13,134 bases of DNA from Thiorhodovibrio sp. (GTDB taxonomy: Bacteria; Pseudomonadota; Gammaproteobacteria; Chromatiales; Chromatiaceae), in contig SKYD01000010.1 in NCBI GenBank assembly GCA_007128075.1, positions 1 through 13,134 of the forward strand, given 5' to 3'. The translations under genes were made by a program, and so were the position numbers. Positions within the stretch are counted from its first letter, which is position 1. Each line of letters begins with the position of its first letter. Under the pieces are notes generated by a model. It was given only the letters and a program-made list of their open reading frames with translations, made no database searches and was not told where the DNA came from. This document shows, in pieces, positions 1 to 7,714 of this stretch.

Positions 1-886
1 AAGCAGAAGCAAGCTGGGCGGTCTCAGTTAATGAAATCAGCCGATCCTGATTGCCCAAAATAATTAACGCTGGCTGTTGGATCGCAGTGAGCCGGGCGGC
101 GAGATCCAGCCGTTCGCGCAATGATTGTTTGAGCAGTTCAGCCCATGCCAGATCCCAGCCCGCCAAGTGGGTGTGGGTGAGTGCCAACTGGCGGCGTTCT
201 GCGCTTATTTGTTCAGGGTCGGCATAAGATCGCTCCAATAACGGCGTGTTGGTGCCAAGCATTCGCGCCGCCAGTAGCAATAGCCGCATCATCTGCGGTG
301 AATTGACCACGATTTGCGGCAGGGTGGGGCGTTTGGAATACACCCAAGGTGCGATCAACACCAATGCCTGCACCCGCTCAGGTCGCGCCAGTGCTGCCTC
401 CAGCGCCAGCGTTCCCCCCGATGAATTGCCGACCAGAATCACCTGCTCCAAATCCAAGTGATCAAGCAGCGTCCACAGTTGATCCAGCGCGGCGGTCTTA
501 GCATAGGGATTGATGTCCTCCCAACTGCCAGGTAGCAGCTTTTCACTCAAGCCATAAGGCACTTGGTCATAGCTCACCACCTGCCCGTGCTGTGCGAAAA
601 AATCAAACACTGCATCCCAGGTAAACAAATTAAAAGTAAAGCCATGCAGCAGCACAAATTGATGCGCCGCATCCGGGTGCGGGGAGGTTGCCTGGCGGTA
701 GTGAATGCTGAGTCCTTGGGTGCCACTAAACGGCAGGCTAATAAATTGGCTATTCGCCTCAGCGACCTGCTCGCCATCGCTGACCCCAGAGGCGGGCGTT
801 GGCTGGATAAACAGGGGCGCGATCATGGCAACCATCAGCAACAAAAAGATGGCGAGAATAATCAAGACGAGCAAAAAACGACGCAT
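1..886 (-). CDS. Membrane-anchored alpha/beta hydrolase, C-terminus beyond window
   Basis: This partial gene reads leftward from ATG at 886 and leaves the window after 295 codons with no stop. Residues 5-26 form one hydrophobic helix after MRR, consistent with an N-terminal membrane anchor or uncleaved signal. The rest is an alpha/beta-hydrolase fold. The HG pair at 81-82 fits the oxyanion-hole loop, the nucleophile elbow is G-N-S-S-G at 153-157 with Ser155 as predicted nucleophile, and Asp281 in GNQDRL is the likely acid. The catalytic His should lie just past the edge. Substrate is unknown: esterase, lipase, C-C hydrolase and haloperoxidase-like members share these motifs. It starts 5 bases after the stop of the upstream 143-residue gene, so co-transcription with the two-component genes is likely. 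Fold is confident, function is not. Confidence 0.85.
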   Translation of the reverse strand, partial: MRRFLLVLIILAIFLLLMVAMIAPLFIQPTPASGVSDGEQVAEANSQFISLPFSGTQGLSIHYRQATSPHPDAAHQFVLLHGFTFNLFTWDAVFDFFAQHGQVVSYDQVPYGLSEKLLPGSWEDINPYAKTAALDQLWTLLDHLDLEQVILVGNSSGGTLALEAALARPERVQALVLIAPWVYSKRPTLPQIVVNSPQMMRLLLLAARMLGTNTPLLERSYADPEQISAERRQLALTHTHLAGWDLAWAELLKQSLRERLDLAARLTAIQQPALIILGNQDRLISLTETAQLASA

Positions 887-891
887 AATTG

Positions 892-1323
892 CTAGATCCC
901 AATCTGTGCTGCGGCTCGATAGCTGCCTACCCAGGCAGCAAGCTCCAGTTGACCATGATGACACAGCCAAGCATAGATTGACTGGGCGTGGTGTTCATCA
1001 AAAACAGCGGTCTGTTGCAAAGCATCCATGCCAGCGGCGAGATGCAGCCGGTTGATTCCAGCAAGATAGGCACGCTCAACCGCCTGACGGCCAATGCTCA
1101 ATGCCACATCGATGGCATGATGCGCACCAGGCGCGGGGGTCTGGAGCGCGGGATAATCGAGGTGTTGCCATGCCAGATCGCGATCATCACGCCAACGCTG
1201 CACCAAAATATGTGGCACCTGTTCAGCTTTGCAATCAAAGTGTAGATCACGCTGACGCAACAAAGCAGGCAGTGGCAGCCGGGTGGGGGCGGTCGGCACC
1301 CACAGCCACTCTGGGCAGTACAT
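892..1323 (-). CDS. Hypothetical protein, 143 aa, weak CobT-like resemblance
   Basis: The ATG at 1323 overlaps the response-regulator stop by one base (TGATG), which suggests translational coupling. A TTG one codon upstream is an unlikely alternative start. No signal peptide or membrane helix is visible. I do not recognise the N-terminal half. From about residue 65 onward the order of elements recalls nicotinate-nucleotide-dimethylbenzimidazole phosphoribosyltransferase (CobT). There is a helix ending in GRQAVERAYLAGINRL followed by AAGMDAL where CobT has its G-E-x-G-x-x-N motif, then GQLELAAWVGSYRAAA resembling CobT's GGFEIAAMAG-type helix. The CobT motif residues themselves are missing and the protein is under half CobT length, so it is not an active CobT. 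It may be a degenerate or repurposed derivative, or the likeness may be chance. The tight spacing on both sides argues that it is a real gene. Confidence 0.7.
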   Translation of the reverse strand: MYCPEWLWVPTAPTRLPLPALLRQRDLHFDCKAEQVPHILVQRWRDDRDLAWQHLDYPALQTPAPGAHHAIDVALSIGRQAVERAYLAGINRLHLAAGMDALQQTAVFDEHHAQSIYAWLCHHGQLELAAWVGSYRAAAQIGI

Positions 1324-1964
1324 CAATGCAGCTTGCCGGCACCAGCCAACAGCGCCATGCGCACCAATTCAGCCAACGAACCTGCCTGCATCTTATCCAT
1401 CACCCGCGCCCGATGCACCTCAATAGTTTTGGTGCTCACCCCAAGGGAGGCGGCAATCTCACGATTGGAATGCCCTGCGATCACTTGCTCCATGACCTCG
1501 TGCTCACGGCGGGTGAGTGTCGCCAGATGGGCGTTGATGGTCTGGCGGTGGCGCCGCTGGGCGCGGGCGTGATCATCCTCATGCAACGCCTGATGAATAC
1601 TGCCAAGCAGATTCTCGGCATTGAAGGGCTTTTCAATAAAATCCACTGCCCCGGCTTTCATCGCCTTGACCGCCATCGCCACATCGCCATGCCCGGTGAT
1701 CATGATAATCGGCAGCCCAATGGCGCGTTGGTTAAGATGCGCTTGCAATTCCAGCCCATTCATCCCTGGCATACGAATATCGAGCAACAAACAGCCGGTT
1801 AAACTCAACGCATCGCTGCTTAGAAACGCATCTGCGGACTCAAAACTGCGCACTGCCAGCCCGTCAGCCTCGATCAGCCATTGCAGCGAGGCGCGCATTG
1901 CCTGATCATCATCAACAATAAAAACCCAATGCTCATGGGAGCGAGTCATGGATGGGGTATTCAT
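1323..1964 (-). CDS. FixJ/NarL-type response regulator (receiver + LuxR HTH)
   Basis: This is a DNA-binding response regulator of 213 residues from the chosen ATG. The receiver domain spans about 12-125, with acidic residues D18-D20, phosphoacceptor Asp62 in LLLDIRMPG, Thr90 and Lys112 in EKPF. The GHGDVAMAVKAMKAGAVDFIEKP stretch region (91-113) is typical of FixJ-like receivers. A LuxR-type helix-turn-helix occupies about 147-208 (TRREHEVM, SNREIAASLGVSTKTIEVHRARVMDK). The frame is open upstream to an ATG at 2030, but that start lacks a ribosome-binding site. The ATG at 1964 has AAGG about 11 bases before it and gives the usual family length; ATG 1949 is a further option. It follows the histidine kinase gene and is its obvious partner. 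Target genes are unknown; the neighbouring osmolyte operons are candidates by position only. Confidence 0.93.
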   Translation of the reverse strand: MNTPSMTRSHEHWVFIVDDDQAMRASLQWLIEADGLAVRSFESADAFLSSDALSLTGCLLLDIRMPGMNGLELQAHLNQRAIGLPIIMITGHGDVAMAVKAMKAGAVDFIEKPFNAENLLGSIHQALHEDDHARAQRRHRQTINAHLATLTRREHEVMEQVIAGHSNREIAASLGVSTKTIEVHRARVMDKMQAGSLAELVRMALLAGAGKLH

Positions 1965-2048
1965 ATTGACATTTGCCTTACATACCATTGATAAATCATC
2001 CGAACATGGGAACAGCACCATCACGATCATCAGTCGGGGCGGTTAAGG

Positions 2049-4607
2049 TCACCTCGCCAAGGGCAACTGCACAAAAAATGTTGCACCTGCGCCCCCGACC
2101 GATTCCGCCCAGATCTCGCCCTCGTGGTTATTCAAGATAGTTTGACTAATCGGCAACCCCATGCCCATGCCCGTTTCTTTGGTGGTGAAAAATGGATCAA
2201 AAAGATGCGGCATGCGCTCGGGCGCAATGCCAGCCCCGTTGTCACAAATCCGCACCTCAGCGACGCTCTCTAGCCGCCGGGTTTCGATGCGCAACTGCCG
2301 TGTCCCGGCGGGGCATTCGCTGAGTGCATCGAGCGCGTTGCGCACCAGATTTAACAGCACCTGCTCAATCTGTACCAGATCGACATTGACCACAATCGGC
2401 ACATCATACAGTGCCAGCGCAATCTGCAATCCCAAACGCTCGCTTTCAAATTCCACAAAACTGCACACTTCACGCACCAAATGATTGAGATCAGTATGGG
2501 TGCGCACTGGCGGTTGCTTGCCAACGAGTGCGCGCAATCGCCGGATAATCTCGCCGGCGCGCTGTGCCTGTGCGGCAATCTGTCCCATCGCATTGACCAG
2601 AGCCTGTGGTTCAGCACCGCCATTATGCAACCGCCGAATGCAGCCATTGGCATAGTTGACAATCGCCGCCAGTGGCTGATTGATCTCGTGCGCCATCCCG
2701 GTGGCAACCTCGCCCATGGTGCTCAATCGACACACATGCACCAGCTCCGCCTGATGCTGGCGCGAGGCCTGTTCAGCACGACGCACCGCAGTAATGTCGC
2801 GTGCATAAATGTTGACATAGCCAAGCTCAGCAATCGGCACCAACAACAGCGCGTAAATCCACGATCCTAGATCATCCTCACACTCCACTGGCTTGCCCGC
2901 TGCCAGCGCTTGGGTCGCCTCCTGACACCACTGCGCTGGCAAGCGCGCCCCCAGCGTGGTGCCCCAAGCATTGATCAATGGCGTGCTGGCAGCATTGGCA
3001 TAAGTCATCACCCCATCAGCAGCAACACGCAGGATCGGATGCGGGCTTTCGCTGGCAAAACGCGCCAGCCCCTTGATCTCGCGCTCGGCATGTTTGCGCT
3101 TGGTAATATCATGCAAATACAGCGTATATAAACACGAATCGCCGAGTCGCATCGGCACAATCGACAGCTCCACGGGGAAACAGACCTCTTCGGCGCGGCG
3201 GCGGGCGTTCAATTCACCGCGGGCATGTGGCTGCAAAGACCCCAAACCGTGCTTATTCGAAGCCGCCAGCAACTGCTGAAACATCTGGTGATGCGCTGGA
3301 TCGATAAATTGGGCGGTAAAATTTGATCCCAATGCTTCGCGGCGTTTAAGCCCCAAAATACGCTCGGCGGCGGGGTTGGAGTCGATGATTCGTCCGGCGC
3401 GATCAAGGGTGACGATGGCATCGAGTGCTGCTTCCATGATCGCCGCTTTCAACGCCTCGGTGGCACGCATCTCGCTTTCGTGACGACGCTTCATCTCCTC
3501 GCGGGCGCGGAGCACCAATTGGGTGAACTGCTGAATCCATTCTTCTAACAATAGCAGTTGATTGCCGCCGCGCCGAAACCCTGGCTGTTCAATTCCCAGG
3601 GCGCGTTGCGCAAAGAGCGTCATCCGCGCCAGCACTTTGTTTAAGCGCACCGACACCAGATAAATCACCACATTGAACACCAGAATAAACACCACTGCAG
3701 CGACCACCCGCTGACGACGCTCAAAATGAACGACATGACGCGATATTTTATCAACGCCGCGCTGGGGAACAAAGGTGGTAAACAGCAGATTCCAGTTCGC
3801 GCCCTGATAAGCCGGCAACGCTTGACTGGTGATCAAAAACTGATCGCGCCAGCGTTCGACGCGAGAGTCAAGCAGCACACTGTCTGGCTCATTGGTGGCT
3901 AAAATGCGTTGCTCATCGCTATCAATCAGCGCCACCGCCGAATGATCTGCCGAGATCATGCCCTCAGCAGCGGCAAGAAAGGCGGTGTTGATGGGGACGA
4001 CCACCACCAGATAGCCAATCTGATCACCGCTAAGGCGTTCAATCTGGTCTGTAATCACCAAATAGGGCTGATCCTTAAACCGAATGAGCAGCGGCTGTTC
4101 GGCATTGTCTTGATGCAGCCAGTCATCAAGCTCGTGATCTAGTGCCTCGGGCAGCGGCGCCTCAACAGTTTGATACAAAATGCGGACTTGGGTGTGCAGG
4201 TCGGTGAACAACACATAGTCTGGTGCAATCAGCATCGGATGGGCAAAAAAATTCGCCAGCCACCGCGGCGGCGCGTCAATCACAAGCGTTGGCTGGCTGC
4301 CGTCAAGGCTCAAGCGCGCCATCATTTCATCGACCACAAAATGATGGTGTGCCAATAATTGGGTGATGACCGCGTAGGTCGAAAGCGATTGATTAAAGCG
4401 CAACAAACTTTCGCGTGAGCGCAGATCCAGCCGCGCTTGCAATTCTTGATCAAAAATTTTTTTGACGGCCTGGCTTTGAATCTGATCAAGCACGCCCCAC
4501 ACCGCCAGCCCAGCAATCAGACCGATGAACATCCCGATCAGCGGCAGCGGCACCCGGCGCAGGACTTTGAAAACGAAAAGTTTGAGGGTTAAATATGGTG
4601 ATTTCAC
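2049..4607 (-). CDS. Membrane PAS-PAS sensor histidine kinase
   Basis: This inner-membrane sensor kinase has 852 residues. Helix 1 lies at about 20-40 and helix 2 at about 300-321, bracketing a periplasmic region of some 260 residues. That region looks like a CHASE/Cache-type ligand sensor, but I cannot assign a ligand. Two PAS domains follow (about 385-500, with LDAIVTLDRAGRI, and about 515-605), the first ending in the PAC-like LYLHDITKRKHAE. The HisKA box is HEINQPL with phosphoacceptor His640. In the ATPase domain, N757 is in the N box, DNGAG at 789-793 is G1, FDPFFTTK is the F box and GMGMGL is G2. The HEINQPL class is shared with FixL and DctB, and the partner is the FixJ-type regulator downstream. 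The start appears to be GTG at 4607, giving a basic N-terminus before helix 1. An out-of-frame ATG-TGA overlaps it (4609-4604) and the ribosome-binding site is weak, so the start is uncertain; Met26 is the next in-frame ATG. Confidence 0.93.
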   Translation of the reverse strand: MKSPYLTLKLFVFKVLRRVPLPLIGMFIGLIAGLAVWGVLDQIQSQAVKKIFDQELQARLDLRSRESLLRFNQSLSTYAVITQLLAHHHFVVDEMMARLSLDGSQPTLVIDAPPRWLANFFAHPMLIAPDYVLFTDLHTQVRILYQTVEAPLPEALDHELDDWLHQDNAEQPLLIRFKDQPYLVITDQIERLSGDQIGYLVVVVPINTAFLAAAEGMISADHSAVALIDSDEQRILATNEPDSVLLDSRVERWRDQFLITSQALPAYQGANWNLLFTTFVPQRGVDKISRHVVHFERRQRVVAAVVFILVFNVVIYLVSVRLNKVLARMTLFAQRALGIEQPGFRRGGNQLLLLEEWIQQFTQLVLRAREEMKRRHESEMRATEALKAAIMEAALDAIVTLDRAGRIIDSNPAAERILGLKRREALGSNFTAQFIDPAHHQMFQQLLAASNKHGLGSLQPHARGELNARRRAEEVCFPVELSIVPMRLGDSCLYTLYLHDITKRKHAEREIKGLARFASESPHPILRVAADGVMTYANAASTPLINAWGTTLGARLPAQWCQEATQALAAGKPVECEDDLGSWIYALLLVPIAELGYVNIYARDITAVRRAEQASRQHQAELVHVCRLSTMGEVATGMAHEINQPLAAIVNYANGCIRRLHNGGAEPQALVNAMGQIAAQAQRAGEIIRRLRALVGKQPPVRTHTDLNHLVREVCSFVEFESERLGLQIALALYDVPIVVNVDLVQIEQVLLNLVRNALDALSECPAGTRQLRIETRRLESVAEVRICDNGAGIAPERMPHLFDPFFTTKETGMGMGLPISQTILNNHEGEIWAESVGGAGATFFVQLPLAR

Positions 4608-4644
4608 ATGGTTGACATATCGCTCACTGCCTGTTGAATATGGC

Positions 4645-5124
4645 TTATTTGTGTTGTTGTTGAATCTCGTTCAGCAAGCCCTGACAACCTGCCTCGACAA
4701 GATCAAGCACCAATTCAAAGCCCTGTGCACCAGAATAGTACGGATCTGGCACCTCAGGCTGCGCTTGCTCAGGAGCAAAATCGAGCAGCCGATGTAGTTT
4801 GGAGAGCGCGTGTGACGGACACAATTCTGCCAAGATGCTTTCGTTGTCGGCATCCATCGCCAACACATAATCAAAGTACTCAAAATCGTCAACGCTGACT
4901 TGGCGCGCCCGCAGATCCGATAGATCAATTCCCCGCTGCCGTGCTGCTGCCTGAGAGCGGCGGTCGGGTGGCTCACCGAGGTGATAGGCATGGGTTCCGG
5001 CCGAATCGATCTCAATGGCTGCCGCCAACCCAGCGTTAGCGACCATTGTTCGAAAAACGCCATGCGCTGTTGGCGAGCGACAAATATTCCCCATACAAAC
5101 AAATAAAACGCGAGTTTTAGGCAT
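4645..5124 (-). CDS. Low-molecular-weight protein tyrosine phosphatase
   Basis: This is a cytosolic LMW-PTP/arsenate-reductase-fold phosphatase of 159 residues, the normal family length. The P-loop C-x5-R-S is VCMGNICRSP with nucleophile Cys10 and Arg16. The general acid is Asp127 in DPYY (127-130), and the tyrosine pair there is typical of true phosphatases rather than arsenate reductases. ATG at 5124 is chosen over the TTG one codon upstream because GGGAG lies 9 bases before it. It is first in the run of phosphatase, kinase and regulator genes, 37 bases from the kinase. Wzb-type enzymes control exopolysaccharide export kinases, but no such kinase or polysaccharide gene is in the window, so the substrate remains open. 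Confidence 0.95.
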   Translation of the reverse strand: MPKTRVLFVCMGNICRSPTAHGVFRTMVANAGLAAAIEIDSAGTHAYHLGEPPDRRSQAAARQRGIDLSDLRARQVSVDDFEYFDYVLAMDADNESILAELCPSHALSKLHRLLDFAPEQAQPEVPDPYYSGAQGFELVLDLVEAGCQGLLNEIQQQHK

Positions 5125-5152
5125 CAATCATGGCTCCCGTGTTGCTGGCATA

Positions 5153-5191
5153 TCATTTGCTTAGAAGTTGTAGCAATGTCTGTTTGGTCAT
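5153..5191 (-). CDS. Possible 12-codon leader peptide upstream of the phosphatase gene
   Basis: An ATG at 5191 opens a frame encoding MTKQTLLQLLSK and stops at TGA (5155-5153), 28 bases before the phosphatase start. The near-perfect ribosome-binding sequence AGAGGAGGT (5214-5206) precedes it, but with a spacing of 15 bases, which is longer than ideal. There is no other reading frame that this strong site could serve. It may be a translated leader or simply a chance open frame. The run of three Leu codons does not by itself show attenuation, and no terminator facing the - strand is visible after it. Confidence 0.25.
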   Translation of the reverse strand: MTKQTLLQLLSK

Positions 5192-5205
5192 AAAGATTTT
5201 TGCTG

Positions 5206-5214
5206 ACCTCCTCT
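5206..5214 (-). promoter_or_regulatory. Strong Shine-Dalgarno-like sequence without a clear gene
   Basis: On the - strand this reads AGAGGAGGT, a near-complete match to the anti-Shine-Dalgarno end of 16S rRNA. The nearest ATG downstream is at 5191 (15-base spacing, 12 codons). The phosphatase start at 5124 is too far to use it and has its own GGGAG. Read on the + strand the same bases are ACCTCCTCT, a C-rich anti-Shine-Dalgarno stretch lying shortly before a + strand terminator. Confidence 0.4.
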
Positions 5215-5226
5215 ATCGTGTACTCA

Positions 5227-5250
5227 CCCCGCAATTGCGGGGTTTTTTTT
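5227..5250 (+). terminator. Intrinsic (Rho-independent) terminator facing the + strand
   Basis: CCCCGCAATTGCGGGG is a fully palindromic 16-mer that can form a six-pair G/C stem with an AATT loop. It is followed immediately by eight Ts on the + strand. On the - strand the stem is preceded by As and followed by TGAGTA, so it is not a good terminator for the - strand genes that flank it. It lies 5 bases beyond the stop codon of the ATP-grasp gene, in the antisense direction. No + strand gene precedes it, so it either ends a short + strand RNA or blocks antisense transcription into the ATP-grasp gene. Confidence 0.8.
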
Positions 5251-5255
5251 GAGAT

Positions 5256-6206
5256 TTACAGCGCGCTGCGCCGCGCAAATTGCTGTTGGACAAAGGCGAC
5301 GCGCTCAGCAGGCGGCCGACCTGCGGGCTGTTGTTCGATGCAATCCAGCCGTGGTTTGAGTCCCTCGCCATTCGCCATCTGGATGGTCAGCCCGGGGCGA
5401 GCATTGAGTTCCAATAGCATCGGCCCGTGGTGGCGATCCAGCACCATATCAGTGCCGATATAGCCCAGCCCGGTCATTTCATAACAGCCCGCAGCCAGTA
5501 ACAACAGCGGCTGCCAGTTGGGGATGTATAAATCCGCCAGCGCGTGATTGGTGTCAGGATGATGATTGCAACGGCGATTAAATTGCACGCCGTGAACGGC
5601 GCTGCCGCTGCCGATATCCAGCCCTACCCCAATCGCGCCCTGGTGTAGATTGGCCTTGCCATCGGAGACGGCGGTTGATAAGCGCATCATCGCCATTACT
5701 GGATAACCGCGAAAGATAATCACCCGAATATCGGGCACGCCTTCATAGCTGTAATCGGCAAAGGCCTCGTCAAAATGAATCAACGCCTCAATCAGCGCGA
5801 CATCGGGGGTGCCGCCTAATGAATAAAGCCCAGAAAGAATGTTAGAAACATGACGCTCGATGTCGGTGAGGATTAATTCCGCGCCACTGGGTTTATAAAA
5901 GTGGGCGGAATCACAGCGTTCGATGACCAAAATCCCTTTGCCGCCGCTGCCTTTGGCTGGTTTAATCACAAACCCTGGATGATCGGCAAGCAAGACCTCA
6001 AGTTGTTTGATACCGAACTGGGTGGTGATGGTGCCAATCAACGCCGGAGTCGTGATGCCATGCTGTTGGGCGAGGAGCTTGGTTTTGAGTTTGTCATCGA
6101 CCAGTGGATACAGGCGACGGCGATTGTAACGCCCGATATAGCGGATGTTGCGCCGATTCATGCCAACAATGCCCTTGGCGCGCAGCTTGGCAGGCGTTGC
6201 CCACAT
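5256..6206 (-). CDS. RimK-related ATP-grasp ligase (alpha-L-glutamate ligase-like)
   Basis: This is a cytosolic ATP-grasp amide ligase of 316 residues, matching the family named alpha-L-glutamate ligase-related protein. Such enzymes use ATP to activate a carboxylate as acyl phosphate and join it to an amine. The visible ATP-grasp parts are KPAKGSGGKGI at 82-92 (phosphate-binding loop), Asp252 in GTDMV, and LLELNARPGL at 264-273, whose Glu and Asn should bind Mg. The N-terminus is rich in Arg (NRRNIRYIGRYNRRR). ATG at 6206 overlaps the stop of the membrane-protein gene by one base (TGATG), so translation is probably coupled; a TTG at 6209 is the alternative. The family is repeatedly found with the two genes upstream of it here. 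The actual substrate is unknown, and the glutamate-ligase name rests on similarity to RimK only. Confidence 0.93.
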   Translation of the reverse strand: MWATPAKLRAKGIVGMNRRNIRYIGRYNRRRLYPLVDDKLKTKLLAQQHGITTPALIGTITTQFGIKQLEVLLADHPGFVIKPAKGSGGKGILVIERCDSAHFYKPSGAELILTDIERHVSNILSGLYSLGGTPDVALIEALIHFDEAFADYSYEGVPDIRVIIFRGYPVMAMMRLSTAVSDGKANLHQGAIGVGLDIGSGSAVHGVQFNRRCNHHPDTNHALADLYIPNWQPLLLLAAGCYEMTGLGYIGTDMVLDRHHGPMLLELNARPGLTIQMANGEGLKPRLDCIEQQPAGRPPAERVAFVQQQFARRSAL

Positions 6207-7711
6207 CAATCGTCCACCATGGGCTTAAAGCGGCGCAGCTCCAGCAGCCGATAGCCGGTGTAATTGCCTAACAATAAAATCAATGCCATGAGCACCAATT
6301 GCACGCCGAGAAAATTAAAGGTCAGATGACGAATCAGCGGATTGTTCATCGCCAGATACGCCAACACCGCAGTGAGCAAGCTACCGCCGCCTTGCACCAA
6401 CACCTGCTTAGGCCCTTCCTCTTCCCAGATAATCGACATCCGCTCAATCGTCCACGACAAAATGATCATCGGGAAAAAGGTGATGGTCAATCCAGCATTC
6501 AACCCAAAGCGATAAGACAGCACCGAAAACAGCGAGATAATCCCGATCACGGTGATAATCACCGCAGTCACCCGCGCCACCAGCAATAAATTCAGATAGG
6601 ACAAATAGCTGCGGATCACTAGCCCGACGGCAACGATCAGCAAAAAGCCGATCAGCCCAGTCACCAGGCTGGTTTGAATAAACGCCAGCGCAATCAGCAC
6701 CGGCATGAAGGTGCCCGAGGTTTTGATGCCAACTAAAATCCGCAGCAGCACCACCACCAACGCCCCAATCGGAATTAACAAAATGGTTTGAAACAGCGCC
6801 TGTTCTTCCAGCGGCAGGCTATGAATAGAAAAATTGAGCAGCGTCTCATCGTGAAATTGATCGCGCAGATCGGGCACCAGCGCTGGTTGATAATGACTGA
6901 GCATCGAGAAAGTGACCCGCGAATTGACCGCGCCCTCGACCTCTAACACCGCCTCGCCAGCCGCCTCCCACAGCAATAAATTCTCTGGCCGACCCTGAGC
7001 ACCCGTTAGTGGATTAAACAGCATCACCCGCTGGCCATCGAACACCTGCACCCAGGTCGTCAGCGTTTGGCGACGGCGGCCATCCTCAAGCAACAGTCCA
7101 CTGATCTCGCGCGCTGAGACCCCCGCCTGATTGAGCAGCCGCACCAGCAACGCGCCGCGCTCGAATTGCGTCAACAGCAGCCGCGCATTTTCGCCTTGGC
7201 GTTGATCGCCAAAATCACGAATCAGCTCACGGGCAAAGGTGAAGGCATCCGCGCTGCGGGCATAGGCGCGTTCAATGACCTGCTCGGCGGCGGTGGAGTA
7301 GGGACGATCCCAGGTGATTTCGCGGGGTGGCGGCGGCACTTGCGGTGGCGGTGATTGGTCAGGTGTCACCAACAGCCGCACACTATAATATAGCTGTTGG
7401 CTGCCGCTGGCCTCACGAATTGACCACTGCGCCCGCCGTCCGCGCTGATCCTCAACAAATGCCAGCCCATAGCCCGGCGAGGCGGTGTTCTCGGTCAGCA
7501 CCCGAAAGCCAGGCTGATCCGCAGGCAGGGCAAGATCGACCAAAACCGGCTCACCACGGGCAGTGAAGCGAATCAGCGCCTCGACCTCCCATACCTGTCG
7601 CAGCTCGCCAGGTGTCCATGGCACCTCAAATTGCACATGCCGATGCACGCTGGCACCAATGCCAGCCACCAGCAGCAAGGCAACAATGAGATAAAAAGTC
7701 AGCCGTGGCAT
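6206..7711 (-). CDS. Inactive transglutaminase-like domain fused to seven TM helices
   Basis: This is a 501-residue inner-membrane protein. A hydrophobic helix at about 5-20 is followed by a periplasmic part. A proline-rich linker (about 119-129) leads into a transglutaminase-like fold (about 130-260, including NQAGVSAREISGLLL and TTWVQVF). The C-terminal third has about seven hydrophobic segments between 309 and 485. The whole protein contains no cysteine, so the transglutaminase Cys is absent, as is known for this family; the domain probably binds a peptide rather than cleaving it. It starts 3 bases after the lipoprotein stop and overlaps the ATP-grasp start by one base. In the published comparative genomics of amidoligases this three-gene set recurs. 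A role in sensing or moving the ligase product or substrate across the membrane is inference. Confidence 0.93.
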   Translation of the reverse strand: MPRLTFYLIVALLLVAGIGASVHRHVQFEVPWTPGELRQVWEVEALIRFTARGEPVLVDLALPADQPGFRVLTENTASPGYGLAFVEDQRGRRAQWSIREASGSQQLYYSVRLLVTPDQSPPPQVPPPPREITWDRPYSTAAEQVIERAYARSADAFTFARELIRDFGDQRQGENARLLLTQFERGALLVRLLNQAGVSAREISGLLLEDGRRRQTLTTWVQVFDGQRVMLFNPLTGAQGRPENLLLWEAAGEAVLEVEGAVNSRVTFSMLSHYQPALVPDLRDQFHDETLLNFSIHSLPLEEQALFQTILLIPIGALVVVLLRILVGIKTSGTFMPVLIALAFIQTSLVTGLIGFLLIVAVGLVIRSYLSYLNLLLVARVTAVIITVIGIISLFSVLSYRFGLNAGLTITFFPMIILSWTIERMSIIWEEEGPKQVLVQGGGSLLTAVLAYLAMNNPLIRHLTFNFLGVQLVLMALILLLGNYTGYRLLELRRFKPMVDD

Positions 7712-7714
7712 GGG

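Noticed and set aside
1101..1802. Open frame of 233 codons on the + strand antisense to the response regulator and the 143-residue gene
   Set aside because: Composition is His/Gln-rich and domain-less, typical of a shadow frame; the - strand frames have clear family motifs.
1965..2030. N-terminal extension of the response regulator to ATG 2030
   Set aside because: The extra 22 residues have no receiver homology and no ribosome-binding site precedes that ATG.
5227..5250. Terminator for the - strand ATP-grasp operon
   Set aside because: On the - strand the T-run precedes the stem as As and none follows it, so it is oriented for the + strand only.
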